Positions 42,050 through 50,566 of a stretch of DNA of 64,000 nt are shown here, in pieces; position 1 is the first letter of the stretch, and each line of letters starts with the position of its first letter. Made by a program: the position numbers and the translations under genes. The stretch is from Alteromonadaceae bacterium (GTDB taxonomy: Bacteria > Pseudomonadota > Gammaproteobacteria > Enterobacterales > Alteromonadaceae), in NCBI GenBank assembly GCA_013373625.1, contig JABXHM010000011.1, forward strand, positions 113,867 through 177,866, given 5' to 3'. The notes under the pieces were generated by a model, which saw only the letters and a list, made by a program, of their open reading frames with translations, was not told where the DNA came from and did no database searches.

Positions 42050-43738
42050 ATGTTACGAATGAGAAATCAATCTCCCCCCGTATACGATACTGTATTTCGC
42101 AATGCCACCTGGCATGTGAAAATTATTGCGCTGCTGACCTTTGCGTTGTTCAGTGCACATACTTATTCGCAGTCGCCCAATAATCAATTGCGCGGCGGTG
42201 AACTTCAATCTATCGACGAATATCGCTATGGCAAAGTTGAAGTCAGAATGTACAGTCAGCGCGTAATTGGTACCACCAGCACATTTTTTTGGTGGCGCAA
42301 TGGTGGTCACGTTTGTGGTACACAATGGAATGAAATTGATATAGAAACTATTCCGGTTGCCAGTCGTTATCAGTCAAACCCCATCTGGCAGACCAGCGAT
42401 GCAGATTGCGAGATCAAACGCTCTGAAGCCTTGCACGGCAGTCAGGCGATCTACGATACCTGGGTCACTTACACGCTGGAATGGACCCCCGATTATATTG
42501 CCTGGTACCGGGACGGTACACTCGACAGACGTATTACCCGCAACAATCACCCTTCTGTTCAGCACATCTCACAAATGATGCGCTATTGCTTTAATTTATG
42601 GAGCCAGGGACATGCAAACCCTGACTGGCTTGGCAATCTCGATTTTAATGCATTGCAGAATAAACCGGTTTATCAGTATGTCGATTACTTCAGATACTAT
42701 GCCTACAATGGTAGTGGCTTTGATTCTACGCCAACCAAAGTCATTAACTTTTCGAGCATGTCAGATATCACAAGCAATTTTTACATCTCCAACTGGGAAT
42801 TTGGCGAGAGCAAGGGCTACCTGTCCTGGTCCAGCGACGCTGTAGGCATTGTCGATATTGGTAACAACAATAAAGCGCTGTGGCTGGGACTGTTTATGAA
42901 CGGACAGGAAAGAGCACCGCAGGCGGCAGATTTACCCAACGGCAGTACGTCCGGCAGCAATGGCGGCGGCTCTGGTAATAATGGTGGCGGCGCTGGTAAT
43001 ACCAACTCAGTGACCACCATCCAGGCCGAGACCACCGATAACTTTGATGGTTTACAGGTGTCAGGTTCGGTACTGGCATATATAGAAAATGGTGCATGGG
43101 CGAGTTTCCCTGCCATTAACATTGCCAGCGCTGGCGAATACGAGGTCAGTTACTTTGCGGCCAGTGGCGGCGACGGTGGTAGTATTCAGCTTGAACGTGC
43201 CGGCGGCAGTGATGTATTTGGCAACGTCACCATCCCCGCAACAGATGGTTGGGGAGACTACCGTGAAACAACGCACCGCGTCACCCTGCCAGCAGGCCCG
43301 CTTTCACTCGGCTTGTATTTTGCCGATGGCGGCATCAACCTGGACCGCATCACTCTACGTCCGGTAACATCACAATCAATTACCGTTCAGGCCGAAAATA
43401 CCGATAACAGCAGTGGCCTGCAAATTGTAGGGTCGACGTTGGCTTACATAGACAATGGTGCCTGGGCAAGTTACAACAACATCAACATACCTTCTGCCGG
43501 GCAATACCGTATTACCTATCGCGTAGCCAGTAACGGCGATGGCGGCGAAATTCAGTTTGAGCGCTCCGGTGGCAGTATTGTATTTGGCACCAAAAGCGTC
43601 CCCAATACGGGCGGATGGAGCGCGTATGAAAACCATAGCCACACCGTCACTTTAAGTGCTGGCCCACAAAGCTTTGGCTTGTACTTTATTGATGGAGGCA
43701 TCAATTTAGATAGCTTCACCATTACCAAAGTAAACTAA
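42050..43738 (+). CDS. Secreted GH16 beta-glucanase-like enzyme with two CBM6 modules
   Basis: Exported polysaccharide hydrolase of 562 residues. The signal peptide ends near residue 40 (FALFSAHTYS before QSPNNQ). The GH16 domain spans about 45-290, with the catalytic WNEIDIET: E95, D97 and E99 form the E-x-D-x-E arrangement of lichenase/XTH-type enzymes, not the E-x-D-x-x-E of agarases and laminarinases. A Gly/Ser/Asn linker (about 298-322) leads to two CBM6 modules (about 324-447 and 449-562), each starting with a (T/V)xQAE(T/N)TDN block and ending in G(L)YF.DGGINLD. Beta-1,3-1,4-glucan is a reasonable guess; substrate is unproven. Confidence 0.88.
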   Translation: MLRMRNQSPPVYDTVFRNATWHVKIIALLTFALFSAHTYSQSPNNQLRGGELQSIDEYRYGKVEVRMYSQRVIGTTSTFFWWRNGGHVCGTQWNEIDIETIPVASRYQSNPIWQTSDADCEIKRSEALHGSQAIYDTWVTYTLEWTPDYIAWYRDGTLDRRITRNNHPSVQHISQMMRYCFNLWSQGHANPDWLGNLDFNALQNKPVYQYVDYFRYYAYNGSGFDSTPTKVINFSSMSDITSNFYISNWEFGESKGYLSWSSDAVGIVDIGNNNKALWLGLFMNGQERAPQAADLPNGSTSGSNGGGSGNNGGGAGNTNSVTTIQAETTDNFDGLQVSGSVLAYIENGAWASFPAINIASAGEYEVSYFAASGGDGGSIQLERAGGSDVFGNVTIPATDGWGDYRETTHRVTLPAGPLSLGLYFADGGINLDRITLRPVTSQSITVQAENTDNSSGLQIVGSTLAYIDNGAWASYNNINIPSAGQYRITYRVASNGDGGEIQFERSGGSIVFGTKSVPNTGGWSAYENHSHTVTLSAGPQSFGLYFIDGGINLDSFTITKVN

Positions 43739-43754
43739 TACGCTTACCCTGCTG

Positions 43755-43788
43755 CAAGCCCGCTTAATTGCGGGCTTGTTAATTTTTG
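43755..43788 (+). terminator. Intrinsic terminator after the GH16 gene
   Basis: CAAGCCCGC at 43755-43763, loop TTAATT, GCGGGCTTG at 43770-43778, then TTAATTTTT. It overlaps the 3' end of the converging AraC-type gene. Confidence 0.85.
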
Positions 43789-44933
43789 GCCTTACGAAAT
43801 TCGCTGGGGGTTTGCCCCACCAGCTTTTTAAAGCATGTATTAAAGGTCGCTTTACTGTTAAAACCGGCCATGTCCATAATTTGCAGAATTGTGATCTCAT
43901 TATTCTCAGGGCTAGTAAGTAAACGCTTACTTTCTTCGATTCGATAGTAATTAATAAACTCAAAAAAGTTCTTTTGAAAATGCTGGTTAATCATATTAGA
44001 CAGTGCGCGGGGCTGCATGTCGACCTGATTGGCCAGGCTCTCCAGCGTCAGAAAATGATTAAAATAAGGCTTTGCAGTCTGCATGTAGTGTTCTACTTTT
44101 TCAACTTTTTGCGGGTCGAACTCCAGCGTTGTCGCACTCTCCTGGGTAGCTGGCAGTTCTTTATCAATGCCTCTGAATACAGTCGAATACCCCATGCTGT
44201 AAAAAATAAACACACTTACCATGAGCATCACAGCATAATTTGATACCAGGCCTAACACTTCATAGTTCAGGTTAATGCCATTACCTAACCACAGTGTTAA
44301 CGCAATCAACACCGAGTTAATACGCACAATGGTAAAGCCGATAACCAGCATTTTTAGCCAGGTTAAATCAACACTGATGGTTTCGGCCACCTGCTGCTTA
44401 ATTCTTGCCTGGTAGTTTCGAATTTCGACTAAGCAAAGTACGCCGCAGGCCACCCGGAATACTTCTCGCAGCACATGCAGTACGCGATCAAGCAACGGCG
44501 TGTCTGTCACCATATCCGTCTGCATGGCAGCCAGGCGCACATCGGCGTCTATCAACCACCAGGATTCTGCGAAATAGGCAGTAAATAATAAAAAAGGTAT
44601 AAAAAAGGACCATTCGTAAGCGCTTATTTTGTGCTCTTTATAGATAAGCGCTCTGACGTAAATAAGCAGAAGTGGGGCTTCGAGCCAATACGCTAAGCCG
44701 AACGAATAGTAAAGGTTGGTAGAGATATCCAACGCTACATACTGAAAAGCTTCACCAAAATTAATCAGGTTGTCTAAAGACAGCGCCGCTTGCGATAGCA
44801 GAAATAAAGCCAGCAATACATTGGCCTGCTGCTTGCCCTCGCGTAAAGTAATCAGAAAAAAAGAAAAAACCAGACACTGAAAAATCGTGATGACCAATGC
44901 TAAATCATGGGTGTTATATAGAAGCTCTTTCAT
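43779..44933 (-). CDS. Membrane-anchored AraC-family transcriptional regulator
   Basis: One-component regulator of 384 residues. The N-terminal about 245 residues hold seven or so hydrophobic segments (ALVITIFQCLVFSFFLITL, VLLALFLLSQAALSL, WLEAPLLLIYVRALI, FFIPFLLFTAYFAESWW and others). The C-terminal AraC domain covers about 275-384 (VEKVEHYMQTAKPYFNHFLTLESLANQVDMQPRALSNMINQHFQKNFFEFINYYR, then ILQIMDMAGFNSKATFNTCFKKLVGQTPSEFRK), with two helix-turn-helix units. It converges on the GH16 gene and is its likely regulator; a TTTGAACGTTCAAA palindrome upstream recalls a site before GH16. Confidence 0.9.
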   Translation of the reverse strand: MKELLYNTHDLALVITIFQCLVFSFFLITLREGKQQANVLLALFLLSQAALSLDNLINFGEAFQYVALDISTNLYYSFGLAYWLEAPLLLIYVRALIYKEHKISAYEWSFFIPFLLFTAYFAESWWLIDADVRLAAMQTDMVTDTPLLDRVLHVLREVFRVACGVLCLVEIRNYQARIKQQVAETISVDLTWLKMLVIGFTIVRINSVLIALTLWLGNGINLNYEVLGLVSNYAVMLMVSVFIFYSMGYSTVFRGIDKELPATQESATTLEFDPQKVEKVEHYMQTAKPYFNHFLTLESLANQVDMQPRALSNMINQHFQKNFFEFINYYRIEESKRLLTSPENNEITILQIMDMAGFNSKATFNTCFKKLVGQTPSEFRKAKN

Positions 44934-45623
44934 TTACCTTCAAAATTTCGTTTTCTGTCATCTGTTCGCCGCTATGAAAATACATAATGGCTACCACAAA
45001 AACAATAAATTACTCTGCAACAAGGCGTTCAACTTTCGGTTTTACCTGTATTTGAACGTTCAAAATAAGGTGATTGCATTTATTTGGTCGACGCCACCGC
45101 CTTACCGCATTAACTTCAGTATATCATTTTGTTAACAGGAATTGCTGAACGACATCAATAAGTACGAGTTTTAATTTCAGCATCTACTGGAAACGCATTG
45201 ACCAACAATCAGCAAGGCGTGTCCATGCCGATTGAGATACACGTGATACACGTTTAAATAATGGCAGCGTATCCGCAGCGAATGTGGCTGGCCGCTTGAG
45301 TATAAAAGATTTATTTCGGTTTGTTACAAAGGTTAGATAAACCAATTCAACGAATCGACCGATTCTGCGTTGGGGCAGCATGGTTAGCGCTGTGTTGCCT
45401 TTTTTTCTGCAATCGTATTGATAAGGTGTTTACATTTATAGCGCTCTCTATCTTATTGATAGCAGGGCGGGCTTACCTTTTCTTACCTTGTCAACCGTAA
45501 TCGTTAAAAGAGCGGCGCAATGCTAAGAGCAACAAACCGCCCCGAAGACTATTCCAATGGCTACTGATTGCCCGATACAAAAATCATCATAAAGCGCAAA
45601 AATAAAATCGATTGGCAAGTTAA
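44934..45623. other. Gene-free interval upstream of the AraC-type gene
   Basis: About 690 bases with no supportable gene. The perfect palindrome TTTGAACGTTCAAA lies at 45051-45064, about 120 bases upstream of the AraC-type start. A 65-codon minus-strand frame (45184-45381) has no recognisable family and no clear ribosome site. This may be a degenerated former gene region. Confidence 0.5.
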
Positions 45624-45833
45624 CTACTTTGCCCGGTATTCTTCGGGAAGGATAAACACTTCGTCCGCTCTGTAATAACCGCCGTCTTTTATTTCCTCTA
45701 TCAGTATCATAGTGTGGGGGCGAGCCGATTCAGAAAAGTACTCTACCAATAAGTCTGTAATGCGCTGACCTATTTCAGATTTTTGTTTTGTACTCAGGGC
45801 GTCTTCAGGTGTTTTAATGTTAACAAAGGGCAT
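45624..45833 (-). CDS. Tautomerase family protein (4-oxalocrotonate tautomerase-like)
   Basis: Small enzyme-like protein of 69 residues beginning MPFVNIKTPEDALSTKQKSEIGQRITDLLVEYF. Removal of Met exposes Pro1, the catalytic base of the tautomerase superfamily. TMILIEEIKDGGYYRADEVF matches the second conserved strand. Starting at ATG 45833 is required for Pro1, although the frame is open 18 codons upstream. It is 94 bases downstream of an SDR gene and probably in the same unit. Substrate unknown. Confidence 0.85.
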   Translation of the reverse strand: MPFVNIKTPEDALSTKQKSEIGQRITDLLVEYFSESARPHTMILIEEIKDGGYYRADEVFILPEEYRAK

Positions 45834-45927
45834 ATTTATTTCCGTTATATGTTGATGGCTAAAGAGTGATCGGCCCGGCCGATACACGATACAAAGATTA
45901 AAAATGTGAATGGCTAAAAGTTAAATT

Positions 45928-46677
45928 TTAAACTACGCCCCCGTTGGCACGAACAACCTGACCGTTAATCCAGGTAGCATCTGATCTACTGAGAAATTGA
46001 ACAACCCGGGCAATATCCTGGGGTTCGCCTAAGCGTTTAAACGGGTTCATATTTTTAATGTTGTCGAGTAATTCTTCACTCTTACCTTTAAGAAAAAGCT
46101 CCGTCGCGACCGGACCTGGTGCAATAGCATTCACAGTGATGCCCCGCCCCCCTAATTCCTTGGCGGTAATTTTTGTCATCGCTTCCAGTGCAGCCTTGGT
46201 GGCTGCATATACGGCGTAACCAGGTTGATAGAGTCCCACCACACTGGAAGACAAATTAATGATTCTACCGTCATCAGCTAGTCGTTTAGCGGCCTCTCGC
46301 ATTAGCCTGAAAGGGCCGCAGAGATTAAGTGAAACCTGACGTTCAAACGAAACATCTGTCACGTCCGCTACTGGCGAGAGCTCCATAACACCGGCGTTGT
46401 TGACCAGAATACTCACTTTACCCAAGGTATTCTCAGCTTCATCGAAAAGAGATGTTGCCATATCAGGTTTGGACAGATCAGCTTTAACAGCTAAGGCAGT
46501 CCCGCCCTGTTGCTTTATGTGTTTTACAATAGTGTTGGCTTTGTCGGCACTGGTGGCGTAGTTAACGATTACCGCAATACCATCAGCGGCCAGAGCCAGG
46601 GCGATTTCAGCACCGATCCCCCGAGATGCCCCGGTAACAATAGCGACTCGGCTTCGCTTGCGTTTTGAGTGATGCAT
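45928..46677 (-). CDS. Short-chain dehydrogenase/reductase (FabG-like SDR)
   Basis: NAD(P)-dependent SDR of 249 residues. VAIVTGASRGIGAEIALAL binds the cofactor, NNAG is at about residue 92, and the catalytic Ser-Tyr-Lys occurs in INLSSSVVGLYQPGYAVYAATKAALEAMT. The C-terminal NGQVVRANGGVV ending is classical. It is a catabolic or detoxifying reductase rather than housekeeping FabG, since no fab genes surround it. It is divergent from a LysR regulator, which probably controls it together with the tautomerase gene. Confidence 0.9.
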   Translation of the reverse strand: MHHSKRKRSRVAIVTGASRGIGAEIALALAADGIAVIVNYATSADKANTIVKHIKQQGGTALAVKADLSKPDMATSLFDEAENTLGKVSILVNNAGVMELSPVADVTDVSFERQVSLNLCGPFRLMREAAKRLADDGRIINLSSSVVGLYQPGYAVYAATKAALEAMTKITAKELGGRGITVNAIAPGPVATELFLKGKSEELLDNIKNMNPFKRLGEPQDIARVVQFLSRSDATWINGQVVRANGGVV

Positions 46678-46758
46678 AGTATGTCTCCTGTTTGTTTTAG
46701 AAGATCATAATGATTCGATAAAACATAACAATACAGCTAAAATAGACAACACAATTCG

Positions 46759-46776
46759 CATATACCGAACAATATG
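46759..46776. promoter_or_regulatory. Possible LysR-type binding site
   Basis: CATAT at 46759-46763 and ATATG at 46772-46776, eight bases apart, form an interrupted inverted repeat in the 133-base divergent promoter of the SDR and LysR genes. LysR regulators often bind such A/T-type dyads upstream of their own gene; the assignment is by position. Confidence 0.35.
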
Positions 46777-46810
46777 GCAGCAAGAATAACTAACAAGGTG
46801 GTTTTCAATA

Positions 46811-47722
46811 ATGGATAGACTGAGTCAATTAGAGTTATTCGCCCGAATTGTTGAAGGCGGCAGTTTCGTACGTGCAGCAAATTTGCTAAACATCGCACGC
46901 TCAACTGCATCTGAAGCAGTGAGAACCCTGGAGCAGGAGGCTGGCGCACGGTTATTAACGCGCACGACACGGCATGTCACAGTTACGGCTGAGGGAGAAG
47001 AGTTTTATCGCCATGCCCGTATAATTCTCGACGAAGTTGAAGAAGCCTATAGTTCGTTTAAAACCGGCTCACCCCACGGACACTTAAGGGTAGACGCGTC
47101 CGGACTGTTGACACGTACCTTTATAACGCCTCGTTTACCAGAATTCCTGCGAGCATATCCCGATATCACTATCCAATTTGGCCAGAGTGATCGATTGGTT
47201 GATTTGGTCCGCGAGGGGATCGATTGTGTGCTAAGAGCGGGACCACCGGATGATAGTAGCATGCGCATGCGGCGGTTGGGGTTTTTACCCGAAATTACCT
47301 GCGCCAGCCCGGAATACTTAGAGCGTCACGGCACGCCGGAGAATATTGATGATCTGGCCGGGCATTTTATGGTGGGGTTTGTCTCGTCTCGTACCGGCGA
47401 CATTATGCCTTTGGAATTTCAGCGTCACAACAAGATAGAGTACCGCAAAATTCCGGCCAGAGTGATAACTGATAATTCCGATACCGCTGCTGATCTTGCG
47501 CTACGCGGACTAGGATTGATTCAAGCGCCACATTACCGTTTCGAGCCGCTGCTTGCATCCGGACAATTGGTGCAAATTCTCACTGACACCTTACCAGAAC
47601 CCATGCCTTTAAATGCCATATATCCCGGCGATCGACGTTTATCCAGGCGCCTTGATGTTTTTCTCAATTGGGCGGTTGAAATTTTTGCAGAACTACCGCA
47701 ATCATTTAATACAAAGGGTTAA
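46811..47722 (+). CDS. LysR family transcriptional regulator
   Basis: Regulator of 303 residues. The N-terminal helix-turn-helix is MDRLSQLELFARIVEGGSFVRAANLLNIARSTASEAVRTLEQEAGARLLTRTTRHVTVT, followed by a periplasmic-binding-like effector domain from about residue 90 (GHLRVDASGLLTRTFITPRLPEFLRAYPDITI). Sequence type is the DsdC/CrgA-like branch often found beside SDR genes. It is divergently transcribed from the SDR-tautomerase unit. The inducer is unknown. Confidence 0.93.
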   Translation: MDRLSQLELFARIVEGGSFVRAANLLNIARSTASEAVRTLEQEAGARLLTRTTRHVTVTAEGEEFYRHARIILDEVEEAYSSFKTGSPHGHLRVDASGLLTRTFITPRLPEFLRAYPDITIQFGQSDRLVDLVREGIDCVLRAGPPDDSSMRMRRLGFLPEITCASPEYLERHGTPENIDDLAGHFMVGFVSSRTGDIMPLEFQRHNKIEYRKIPARVITDNSDTAADLALRGLGLIQAPHYRFEPLLASGQLVQILTDTLPEPMPLNAIYPGDRRLSRRLDVFLNWAVEIFAELPQSFNTKG

Positions 47723-47956
47723 CGCTAAGAACATCAAACCGCTGGTGACTAGTTTTCAGACTGTACAAGCGGAATGCTCTTTATTTTCAAGGCAATGTGT
47801 GAGCTGTTACACAAAGAAAGATGGCAGAACCTTTGTAATGAAATAGTTGCGCCGTCACTGGGCACGGCATCGCACTTGCTGAGCGTTTTTTCCGCGGCTG
47901 CAGACAATTGCGAGTATGGCAAACAAAGCGATACGGTGCGGTCCGACCAATACTCT

Positions 47957-47992
47957 AAAAAACGCGCATAGGTAACCCTATGCGCGCTTTTT
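47957..47992. terminator. Bidirectional intrinsic terminator
   Basis: CGCGCATAGG at 47963-47972 and CCTATGCGCG at 47977-47986 flank a TAAC loop, with A6 on the left and T5 on the right. It serves both the LysR gene (from the left) and the TonB receptor gene (from the right). The remainder of 47723-48027 has no gene. Confidence 0.9.
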
Positions 47993-48027
47993 AGTAGCGT
48001 AGATTTGGTGGTAATTACTGGCAATAT

Positions 48028-50409
48028 TTACTGGAAGTAATAAGTAGCCTCAACGCCAATCTCTCTGCCTTTCGCCAAAGGTGAGAAAGTACCAAAGCTT
48101 AATTGTGTGTCATTGCCCTGCTTAACATCGTTCAGCAAGTTCTTGCCGAAAATACTAAACACCCACGACATATCTTCCGTTTCAAAATCCAGGCCGGCAT
48201 TCAGAATTTTCTGATCGTCGATATAGCCCAGATTATTGTCGGTATAGAAGGTTTTGTCGCGATACGAGTAATTAATGCGACTGGTAAGTATGCCCCAATC
48301 CTGTATTTCGTGGTCATAGTTAAGTCCTACGCTGTAAGTCACTTCAGGTACTCTGGGGATTTCCAGCGCTTTATCGTCGCCGTCTACCACTCCATCACCG
48401 TTGAGATCATAAATCACCTCATCGTATTCAGCGTCAATTAACCCAAGATTAAACATCGCAACCAGGTTGGGTGTAATGCGCACCATACCGTCAAACTCAA
48501 TGCCGGTAAGTGTCGCTTCAGCGGTATTTTTAATAATCTGGATCAATGAACCATCAGGCGCTGGCAAGCTTACTTCACGTTGCATATTGTCTATTTGCGT
48601 TACAAATGCCGCGGCATTAAAACGCCCCCATTCTGTATCGGCTTTGTAGCCCAGTTCAAAGTTGTTCACTTCTTCTTCATCAAATGGTCCGGGCCCATTG
48701 GCTTCCATGAGTTCAGGTGTACTAATATCTGCAGTGTTGCGCAGGTTATAGCCCCCGGAGCGGAATCCTTTTGACCAGTTGGCAAAGAGATTGGTGTCAT
48801 TATCCATGCTATAACGCACCCCTACCTTGGGTGATACGTTGCTCCAGGTTTTATTATCGGTAAAGTCAAAGACACAATCATTCGATTCGTAAATATTACA
48901 TCCTGGTCCCTGCGGAATAATAAAACCACTGTTGATGCTGCTCACGTTTAAGTTCATCGACGCAATCTGCACGCTCTTTTCTTCGCGTGTATAACGTAGC
49001 CCTGCCGAAACAGACCATTGTTCATTCAGGTCATAATCAACCGCGGTGAACGCTCCGATGCTGTCAGTTTCGTGCAAACCACCACCATCCTGATAGATAC
49101 CCGCAGCGAGTAAATCAGGTGTGCCGTCGGCATTAATATCAGCCATGACGTTGGTTAACGGCAACTCACGACGTTCGTGATACAACATGTCATTGGTGTA
49201 CTGATAAAGCCCAGCGGTTACGTTGGCCTTGCCAATGGCTTTGTTGAAGCGCAGCTCATGGCTAAACTGTTCGCTGGTTGTCCACGAATTTGAATGGAAT
49301 AGTGTGAATGGCTGGGCATCAATATCGCCACGAGTTGGCGAGTAATAGTCGCGCCAGCCAAAGATGTAGGTCATGGTGCCGCCGCCGACATCCCAGTCCA
49401 TATTGAGTGATAACAAATCCGTTTCGATTTGCTGCCAACCGGGTTCATTAATAGCAATATCAAAGCTGTCTCGATCGAAGGTAACAGCATACGGCGCTAA
49501 TGGATGCGCTCCGGAAAAAGCCAGTGTCGGACTAATGCCCTGTCCATTCACATGGTTTTGTCCGGACGGACCGTCACCATCCAGATCCAGGTTTTCGTAT
49601 TTCAGGGTAAAGCTCAGATCGTCAGTGGGTTCCCACAAGGTGGTCGAACGTATCAGGGTTTGTTTTACCGCCCCGTGATCGCTGCCGTCAAACTTGTTCT
49701 CAAACCAACCATCATCGTCATTATGATAAATCGATAATTTGGTGTAGAGATTATCCGCCAGTGGGATATTCACAGCACCCTGTATTGTTTTATTTAAACC
49801 ACCGGGGCCACCGCCGGATACCGATGCGCGAACCTTACCGCTTACTGTATCCTCAGGTTGTTTGGTGGTGATCAAAATGGCACCACCAGTTACGTTCCGG
49901 CCAAACAGTATACCTTGTGGGCCTCGCAACACTTCGATACGGGCAATGTCGAACATATCGACGACAACACCACCATTGGTACCAATGAAAACACCATCAA
50001 TAAACACACCAACAGTTGGATCAATTGAAGTGATTGAACTGTTGATACCAAGACCCCGAATAGAGAAATTGGCCACACCCCGGGCGGTGCCCACGTCATC
50101 CAGCATAACGTTGGCTATACCCACTGAAAGGTCATTCATATTGCGAAATTTCATCGCATCAAGCTGGCTTTCTCCGAATGCGGTAATCGATACCGGCACA
50201 TCCTGAATAGACTCCACACGTTTACGCGCGGTGACTTCAATTGTTTCAAAAAGTTTATCGGAACTTTTATTCGCCCTTTGTGTTTCTTGTTGTTGGGCTC
50301 CATCTTGTTCCTGGGCTTGTGCGGGCTGCAACAGCGCCGACAAACACAGGGCTAAAGCCGAATAATTAAAAAGTGTGGTGTTCTTCCTGCTTACACTGGT
50401 GGTGCACAT
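48028..50409 (-). CDS. TonB-dependent outer membrane receptor
   Basis: Outer membrane active transporter of 793 residues. ATG 50409 (MCTTSVSRKN) with AGAGGAAAA in front is chosen; the frame is open 30 codons upstream. A signal peptide ends at PAQAQEQ. The TonB box/plug region reads ETIEVTARKRVESIQDVPVSITAFGESQL, with plug blocks SIRGLGINSS, GVFIDGVFIG and VLRGPQGILFGRNVTGGAI. The barrel ends in a terminal aromatic (VEATYYFQ). The type is that common for hydrophobic organic nutrients in marine and sphingomonad genomes. Its promoter carries the 17-bp motif shared with the beta-oxidation genes, suggesting uptake of their substrate. Confidence 0.93.
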   Translation of the reverse strand: MCTTSVSRKNTTLFNYSALALCLSALLQPAQAQEQDGAQQQETQRANKSSDKLFETIEVTARKRVESIQDVPVSITAFGESQLDAMKFRNMNDLSVGIANVMLDDVGTARGVANFSIRGLGINSSITSIDPTVGVFIDGVFIGTNGGVVVDMFDIARIEVLRGPQGILFGRNVTGGAILITTKQPEDTVSGKVRASVSGGGPGGLNKTIQGAVNIPLADNLYTKLSIYHNDDDGWFENKFDGSDHGAVKQTLIRSTTLWEPTDDLSFTLKYENLDLDGDGPSGQNHVNGQGISPTLAFSGAHPLAPYAVTFDRDSFDIAINEPGWQQIETDLLSLNMDWDVGGGTMTYIFGWRDYYSPTRGDIDAQPFTLFHSNSWTTSEQFSHELRFNKAIGKANVTAGLYQYTNDMLYHERRELPLTNVMADINADGTPDLLAAGIYQDGGGLHETDSIGAFTAVDYDLNEQWSVSAGLRYTREEKSVQIASMNLNVSSINSGFIIPQGPGCNIYESNDCVFDFTDNKTWSNVSPKVGVRYSMDNDTNLFANWSKGFRSGGYNLRNTADISTPELMEANGPGPFDEEEVNNFELGYKADTEWGRFNAAAFVTQIDNMQREVSLPAPDGSLIQIIKNTAEATLTGIEFDGMVRITPNLVAMFNLGLIDAEYDEVIYDLNGDGVVDGDDKALEIPRVPEVTYSVGLNYDHEIQDWGILTSRINYSYRDKTFYTDNNLGYIDDQKILNAGLDFETEDMSWVFSIFGKNLLNDVKQGNDTQLSFGTFSPLAKGREIGVEATYYFQ

Positions 50410-50520
50410 GTTTTTTCCTCTGATCCAAGTCATGTCTGCGACAAGCGTTGTTAATAGTATGTTATCAGCTGAACATAAAACTAACACCTGCGAAAACATG
50501 TGTCAACATATTGAAATGGT

Positions 50521-50537
50521 GTTTCGCTATGTAAAAC
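50521..50537. promoter_or_regulatory. 17-bp shared operator motif, copy 1 (TonB receptor promoter)
   Basis: GTTTCGCTATGTAAAAC, an inverted repeat GTTTCGC-TAT-GTAAAAC. On the minus strand a promoter TTGACA (50506-50501) and TAGTTT (50483-50478) with 17-base spacing lies just beyond it, so the motif is centred near -59. Confidence 0.65.
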
Positions 50538-50566
50538 TTATTATTATAATCTGCACGCTTTTTATG

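Noticed and set aside
45184..45381. 65-codon minus-strand frame in the 44.9-45.6 kb gap
   Set aside because: No family recognised and no ribosome-binding site seen; a degenerate remnant is possible but cannot be supported.
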